This document shows positions 47,407-51,120 of a DNA stretch of 51,120 bases, in pieces. A model generated the notes under the pieces. It was not told the DNA's origin, did no database searches, and was given only the letters and a program-made list of their open reading frames with translations. The position numbers were made by a program, and so were the translations under genes. Position 1 is the stretch's first letter. Every line of letters begins with the position of its first letter. The DNA is taken from IMG/VR virus record IMGVR_UViG_3300003177_000007, positions 1 through 51,120 of that record; one strand, given 5' to 3'. The DNA is from a virus.

Positions 47407-49116
47407 ATGTCATTATTTTTTAATGGACGACTTTATGTGACACCGGCAACCATGTCGGTTGTTGATGATACTGCGATGTATAATCGTAATCTTAACGTAG
47501 GGAATGTGCTTGCTATCGTGGGTGCTTCTGAAGGCGGAAAGCCAGCTACGGCACTTCGGTTTGGCTCCGCACAACAGGCACGCGATGTCTTGATTGGCGG
47601 TGAAAGCCTGAAAGCAATCGAGAAGGCGTTTGATCCTTCCAGCGAGGTCTTTGGCCCGTCTGAGATTGTTTTTGTGCGAACAAACCCAGCGATTCAGTCT
47701 GCTCTTACGCTTCTGGATAGCGCATCCACTTCCGTTATTTCTTTAGCGTCTGAAATGTATGGCCAGAAAGCAAACGATATTAAGGTGAAGATAGAAGCTG
47801 GTTCTGTATCCGGTAAGAAACTCACCTCGCAGCAAGGAAATTCTTATTACAGCCAAGACAATGTTGGCCGTAACTGTTTTTCGATCCAGTACACTGGTGC
47901 TGCCGCGACCGCGACTATGGACGTTGCCGGGACTGTTGTGACTTTGACTGCTGGCGCAACTGTAACCACAATTGATCTGAACAGCTTTCCTGCGATTGGT
48001 CAGCTGGTGGATCGGATCAATGCAACTGCTGGGTTCAGCGCAGCTGTTCTTGACGGCAACATCACAAAACCAGCATTGAACGGTCTGGATGCAGTATCCG
48101 GTCAGGATGTTAAAACTGCGCTGGTGACTGCAACCGGGGATCTTGAAGCAATCGTGGATTGGTTCAATGGTTTGGGTGAAGGTTTCGTGACTGCAACGCG
48201 CACTCCGGGCGCAGGCACACTTCCTGCCAATCTCCCATTCACCTACCTGTCTGGCGGATCGAACGGGGTTGTAACCAATGCTGAGTGGCAGGCGGCTTTT
48301 GATGTCTTGCAAACCATTGATGTTCAGTTTGTGGTGCCGGTATCTGCGGCGGCATCTATCCATGCCATGACAGACACGCATTGCACGTACATGACCAATA
48401 TTGCCCGTATGGAGCGACGTTGCATTGTGGGTGGTGCGAATAATGTCACTGATCTGGAAGCTATTGCTGCATCCAAGATGCTTGGCAGTGATCGCACTTC
48501 ATACACTCATTTGGGGCTGTATGATTATAACGATGCCGGCAAGTTGACGCTTTACCCGGCGTATATCATGGCCGCTCTGCTTGCTGGAGCGTTCTGTGGT
48601 GTAAATCCGGGTACTGCACTCACGAACAAAACCCTGAAAATCAGAGGTATTGAACGGGTACTGCGTAATCCAACTGATACTGACCAACTGATTCTTGGTG
48701 GGGTTCTGTGCATTGAGGATACCGCGAAAGGCTTCAAGGTGGTCAAATCAATCACGACTTGGCTGGTTAACTCGAACTACAATCGAGTTGAAGTATCCGT
48801 TGGTGTAGCTTGTGACTTCATCTCACGTAATGTCCGCAATATTCTGGATAATTTGCGTGGCAAGAAGGGTTCTCCGGCATTGCTGTCTGAGGCAGTCAGT
48901 CGGGTGGATTCAACCTTACGTGAGTTGGCACGCCCTGAGCCTATGGGTCCCGGTGTGATTGTTGGCGATAAGATCAATCCGGCCTATAAGGGTATTACAG
49001 CGTCAATCGAGGGTGATGTTCTCCGTGTTGAGTTCCAAGCTTCTCCGGTTATCCCTGTGAACTATATCCCTGTGGTAATCCATGCTGTTCCATACTCTGG
49101 ATCTGCAACTGCATAG
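47407..49116 (+). CDS. Tail sheath protein
   Basis: 569 residues behind AAGGGGGA. Family features: an N-terminal arm and VLAIVGASEGGKPATALRFG, FGPSEIVFVRTNP, a variable beta insertion (about 120-235), LPFTYLSGGSNG, and the C-terminal core GIERVLRNPTDTDQLILGGV and VEVSVGVACDFISRNVRNIL. This is the contractile sheath that surrounds the tube and powers injection; it shows that the phage is a myovirus. A UUCG terminator follows. Confidence 0.86.
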   Translation: MSLFFNGRLYVTPATMSVVDDTAMYNRNLNVGNVLAIVGASEGGKPATALRFGSAQQARDVLIGGESLKAIEKAFDPSSEVFGPSEIVFVRTNPAIQSALTLLDSASTSVISLASEMYGQKANDIKVKIEAGSVSGKKLTSQQGNSYYSQDNVGRNCFSIQYTGAAATATMDVAGTVVTLTAGATVTTIDLNSFPAIGQLVDRINATAGFSAAVLDGNITKPALNGLDAVSGQDVKTALVTATGDLEAIVDWFNGLGEGFVTATRTPGAGTLPANLPFTYLSGGSNGVVTNAEWQAAFDVLQTIDVQFVVPVSAAASIHAMTDTHCTYMTNIARMERRCIVGGANNVTDLEAIAASKMLGSDRTSYTHLGLYDYNDAGKLTLYPAYIMAALLAGAFCGVNPGTALTNKTLKIRGIERVLRNPTDTDQLILGGVLCIEDTAKGFKVVKSITTWLVNSNYNRVEVSVGVACDFISRNVRNILDNLRGKKGSPALLSEAVSRVDSTLRELARPEPMGPGVIVGDKINPAYKGITASIEGDVLRVEFQASPVIPVNYIPVVIHAVPYSGSATA

Positions 49117-49134
49117 CACGGTCGTTCCGTCTGG

Positions 49135-49160
49135 AAGGGCTCCTTCGGGAGCCTTTCTTT
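49135..49160 (+). terminator. Rho-independent terminator with UUCG loop after the sheath
   Basis: AAGGGCTCC-TTCG-GGAGCCTTT, a stem of about nine pairs with one G-U, then CTTTG. Separates sheath from tube transcription and is followed by a GTCGTGAC motif. Confidence 0.75.
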
Positions 49161-49174
49161 GTTTACTGTGGTCG

Positions 49175-49182
49175 GTCGTGAC
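49175..49182 (+). promoter_or_regulatory. Putative late promoter motif GTCGTGAC, copy 8
   Basis: GTCGTGAC followed by TACATCGTAC, 41 bases before the tube gene and directly downstream of the sheath terminator. Confidence 0.62.
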
Positions 49183-49223
49183 TACATCGTACATCGGCAA
49201 TACAACTCAGCAGGAGGAAGGAT

Positions 49224-49649
49224 ATGGCAAAAACAAATTTGAAAGTCCGGTCAGGCAATCGAGTAACCGTTCTGTTTGATGGTACGGAGATTGGCTTGGT
49301 ACAATCTGTCCGAGCGAACGATGACTATTCTCCGGAACCGGCATCAGGTATTGGTGACATTCATGCTCAAGAATATGTTCCGACCATGGCTCGGCATTCC
49401 ATTGCTGTATCCAACATGGTCTTGAATGTTGCGTCGATGCGTGAAGCTTTGATTTCGTTTGAAAACGGTGATGATGCTCTGTCAGGTAACGTCTTCGACA
49501 TTGTTGTTCGTTCCAAAGACGATAGTTCTGAGTTGCGTAAATATATCGGTTGCTCTTATGCGTCCGGGGATGTGGAAATCACCAAGCATGCAATTATCGT
49601 GTCAAACGCTCAATTCAACGCATTGGATGTGGTTGGTTTTGGTGTTTAA
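49224..49649 (+). CDS. Tail tube protein
   Basis: 141 residues behind GGAGGA. Beta-barrel pattern with an N-terminal strand pair (LKVRSGNRVTVLFDGTEIG), GIGDIHAQEYVP, SIAVSNMVLNVASMREAL and VEITKHAIIVSNAQFNALDV. Size, fold and place right after the sheath identify the tube subunit that forms the inner channel. It has its own late-type promoter, consistent with a high copy number. Confidence 0.78.
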   Translation: MAKTNLKVRSGNRVTVLFDGTEIGLVQSVRANDDYSPEPASGIGDIHAQEYVPTMARHSIAVSNMVLNVASMREALISFENGDDALSGNVFDIVVRSKDDSSELRKYIGCSYASGDVEITKHAIIVSNAQFNALDVVGFGV

Positions 49650-49670
49650 TACAGTGTTGGTGAAATCATT

Positions 49671-49703
49671 GGAGGGTGGTCGCAGTTTGCGGCCACTCCT
49701 TTG
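49671..49703 (+). terminator. Strong hairpin after the tube gene, terminator or attenuator
   Basis: GGAGGGTGGTCGC-AGTTT-GCGGCCACTCC forms a long G/C-rich stem with small bulges, followed by only three T. It could reduce transcription from the tube into chaperone and tape-measure genes. Confidence 0.55.
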
Positions 49704-49707
49704 ATAT

Positions 49708-49914
49708 ATGACGGGTAGATATTCAGACCCGATTGATCAAGCTGCAGCATCCACCGAAGCTGCGCTTGAGCGGTCTATCAAAGCTGTTCTTGGGCGCACG
49801 ATAGCAACAAGGCCATTTACCGGGCTGTGTTATTATTGCGAGGCGACCATTGCCCGTCCTAAATCTTTTTGCGGGCCGGCCTGTGCCGATGAATACGAAA
49901 AGGAGCGACGATGA
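49708..49914 (+). CDS. Small zinc-finger protein inside the tail operon
   Basis: 68 residues. CYYCEATI...FCGPACADEYEKERR is a C-x2-C...C-x3-C finger of the TraR/DksA-like or post-transcriptional regulator type; the N-terminal helix is AAASTEAALERSIKAVLG. The ATG lies five bases beyond the hairpin without a clear ribosome site. A zinc-finger gene between tube and tail chaperones is unusual. It overlaps the chaperone start by four bases. Confidence 0.58.
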   Translation: MTGRYSDPIDQAAASTEAALERSIKAVLGRTIATRPFTGLCYYCEATIARPKSFCGPACADEYEKERR

Positions 49915-50267
49915 GACCAGAGAAAGATACTGACTTTTTTATTGATTTGCCTGATGTTGGCAAGTTTAGATATGGCCGCCGGACGTATGGTGATCGTATA
50001 AAAATTAGGTCAAAGTATCTGACTGTTGTTGAGGGTCATGGTGCCGATGAAACGATGAACCTATATGGCTCCTTTGTCGCCACGCACGAAGTTCTTTGTG
50101 TATCATGCCCAGACGGGTGGGAGGACTTGACCGATCTTGATCTGACGCTACCAGATAATGTTGACGATAAGATATTTGATTTATTTTCGCAGCTGAAAGA
50201 AAAGGAGGACTCCTTTAAAAAGGGTGCCACCAAAAGCAGCGAAGCTACGGGGGAAGGAACTCAGTGA
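49911..50267 (+). CDS. Tail assembly chaperone, first frame
   Basis: 118 residues behind AAAAGGAG, located between tube and tape measure where lambda G/T and Mu gp41/42 type chaperones sit. Acidic N-terminal fold (DFFIDLPDVGKFRYGRRTYG, ATHEVLCVSCPDGWEDL) and a Lys/Glu tail. The end overlaps the next ORF in another frame; a five-G run at 50249-50253, twelve bases before the stop, is a possible slip site. Confidence 0.68.
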   Translation: MRPEKDTDFFIDLPDVGKFRYGRRTYGDRIKIRSKYLTVVEGHGADETMNLYGSFVATHEVLCVSCPDGWEDLTDLDLTLPDNVDDKIFDLFSQLKEKEDSFKKGATKSSEATGEGTQ

Positions 50268-50490
50268 TTCATATTCTTTCTGGTTCAGGCGGCAATATTC
50301 TCTTTCACCGTTAGACCCTCGCTTTCTGGATCTTACACCTGAAGAGGTCGAAGCTGAATATTGGGCACATCACTATGCGGATGCACCTGCAAGCGAGGAA
50401 GAATACGAGGATGATGATTTCGATCTTGATTCCATACTGGCGGCTTCCAGTGAAGATGAGTGGGAGGATGTGATAAATGACCGGGCCTAA
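50224..50490 (+). CDS. Tail assembly chaperone, frameshifted extension
   Basis: Opens at GTG 50224 without a ribosome site, 44 bases inside the previous gene and in the +1 frame relative to it. Content: FWFRRQYSLSPLDPRF, LTPEEVEAEYWAHHYADAP and an acidic end (EEYEDDDFDLDSI). It is probably made only as a fusion after +1 (or -2) shifting at GGGGG 50249-50253, analogous to lambda gpGT. An independent start is the alternative. Confidence 0.6.
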   Translation: MPPKAAKLRGKELSDSYSFWFRRQYSLSPLDPRFLDLTPEEVEAEYWAHHYADAPASEEEYEDDDFDLDSILAASSEDEWEDVINDRA

Positions 50491-51120
50491 AATTTCCGTA
50501 TCAGCCGATGTTTCGGCAGTAAATGGCGAGCTATTAAAGGTTCAGGCGACCGCCGAGAAGATCAACAAAACGCTTTCAAGTGGAAACGTCGGGATAAATG
50601 TCCATTCTGCCAAGGCTGACCTTGCCGCCCTTGAAGTTGGTGCGAAGAATCTGTCCGGAATGCTTAATAGTGCAGCGTCTGGAGGTAAAAATCTTGCTGG
50701 CGTAGACTTCAAGGCGGCAGCGGATGCATTGAAAGATGCCACCAAGGCTGCCGATTCTCTGGAGCAGGTACTGGATGCTGTTGGTCAGGGCGGATCCATG
50801 GCTGGCTCCATCCGGAGTTCAAAGGAAGTTGCTGATCATATTCAGCGTGCGGTACGTGCCCAGAAGGAACTCGGAAAAGACGGTATAAAGATTTCGCGGG
50901 AGCAGGCTGCTTCGGCGAAGAGTAAGTTTGATGAATGGCGCAAGTCTGGTGCCCGTGGCACATCCCGAATAAAAGATGTTGAATTTGATGATTGGGCTTC
51001 AGGTGGTTGGAAGCGATACTCTATTAATCAGAAAGAAGCCGAGGCGCAACGCCAGCATATATTGCGATCCGTTGGTGTTGAATCCGGAAGTAAGGCCGGT
51101 GGTGGAAGTGCTTTTTTAGC
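50477..51120 (+). CDS. Tape measure protein, N-terminal part (runs off the window)
   Basis: Starts at ATG 50477 behind GGGAGG and overlaps the chaperone extension by 14 bases; the frame stays open to the right edge. The beginning (GPKISVSADVSAVNGELLKV) and the helical, Ala/Lys-rich coiled-coil sequence that follows are typical of tape measure proteins, which set tail length and are injected with DNA. Only about 214 residues are visible, so length and internal domains are unknown. Confidence 0.72.
   Translation, partial: MTGPKISVSADVSAVNGELLKVQATAEKINKTLSSGNVGINVHSAKADLAALEVGAKNLSGMLNSAASGGKNLAGVDFKAAADALKDATKAADSLEQVLDAVGQGGSMAGSIRSSKEVADHIQRAVRAQKELGKDGIKISREQAASAKSKFDEWRKSGARGTSRIKDVEFDDWASGGWKRYSINQKEAEAQRQHILRSVGVESGSKAGGGSAFL

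Noticed and set aside
47743-48381. 212-residue minus-strand ORF inside the sheath gene
   Set aside because: Shadow of a clear sheath gene; Cys/Ser/Arg-rich composition with no domain and no ribosome site.
1-51120. tRNA, rRNA, integrase, transposase or insertion sequence
   Set aside because: None was recognised on either strand.

Overview
The window is part of the genome of a tailed bacteriophage or prophage with a contractile tail (myovirus). It encodes a sheath, a tail tube, tail assembly chaperones, the start of a tape-measure protein, a capsid, a portal and a terminase. No bacterial housekeeping gene, tRNA, rRNA, integrase or CRISPR array was seen. Shine-Dalgarno sites of the GGAG type and the protein families (lambda P-like helicase loader, DUF1367, DUF932, Mom, DUF4942) suggest a Gram-negative, probably proteobacterial host. 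That host assignment is inference.

Layout. 1-4.3 kb (+): end of a replication operon, with an O/DnaT-like C-terminus, a P-like helicase loader, DUF1367, two zinc proteins, an HTH protein that may be the small terminase, and a ParB-methyltransferase fusion. 4.4-10.5 kb (+): a 1,580-residue polyvalent protein with WGR, kinase-like and ADP-ribosyltransferase segments, a helical protein, and a Nudix protein. 10.5-19.5 kb (+): three small genes, a large terminase with an extra N-terminal ATPase, DUF932, portal, MuF and a pyrophosphatase-like protein. 19.5-22.6 kb (+): a packed run of small genes with a Com/Mom-like pair and a DUF3850/ASCH protein. 22.6-29.4 kb (+): a doubly tagged protein and a 1,674-residue SNF2-type helicase. 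29.4-30.4 kb (-): four small genes. 30.4-33.6 kb (+): decoration/fibre-like genes and small membrane ORFs. 33.5-40.2 kb (-): a long accessory operon including a DUF4942 methyltransferase, a DUF1937 protein and many small zinc proteins. 40.3-51.1 kb (+): protease, scaffold, major capsid, connectors, tail terminator candidate, sheath, tube, chaperones and tape measure. The window opens inside the first gene and closes inside the last.

Regulation. Two promoter-like motifs recur outside genes. GTCGTGAC (imperfect palindrome GTC-GT-GAC) occurs eight times, always just upstream of a virion or virion-associated transcription unit and several times directly behind a hairpin terminator; I read it as the late promoter or activator site. 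TACC-N5-GGTA occurs five times, always ahead of small accessory operons, with its right half forming the start of a -10 box (TAnnnT); I read it as an operator-promoter shared by those operons.

How the parts may work together. Three proteins encoded near the packaging genes carry a shared module built around GYTRKDGT: the WGR/kinase/ART giant, the Nudix protein, and a protein with two copies that lies immediately upstream of the helicase. I propose, as inference, that the module marks proteins for incorporation into the capsid and co-injection with DNA, in the manner of T4 Alt or P1 Dar proteins. Three unrelated DNA-modification genes (ParB-methyltransferase, DUF4942-methyltransferase, Mom-like) would protect the same DNA from restriction.
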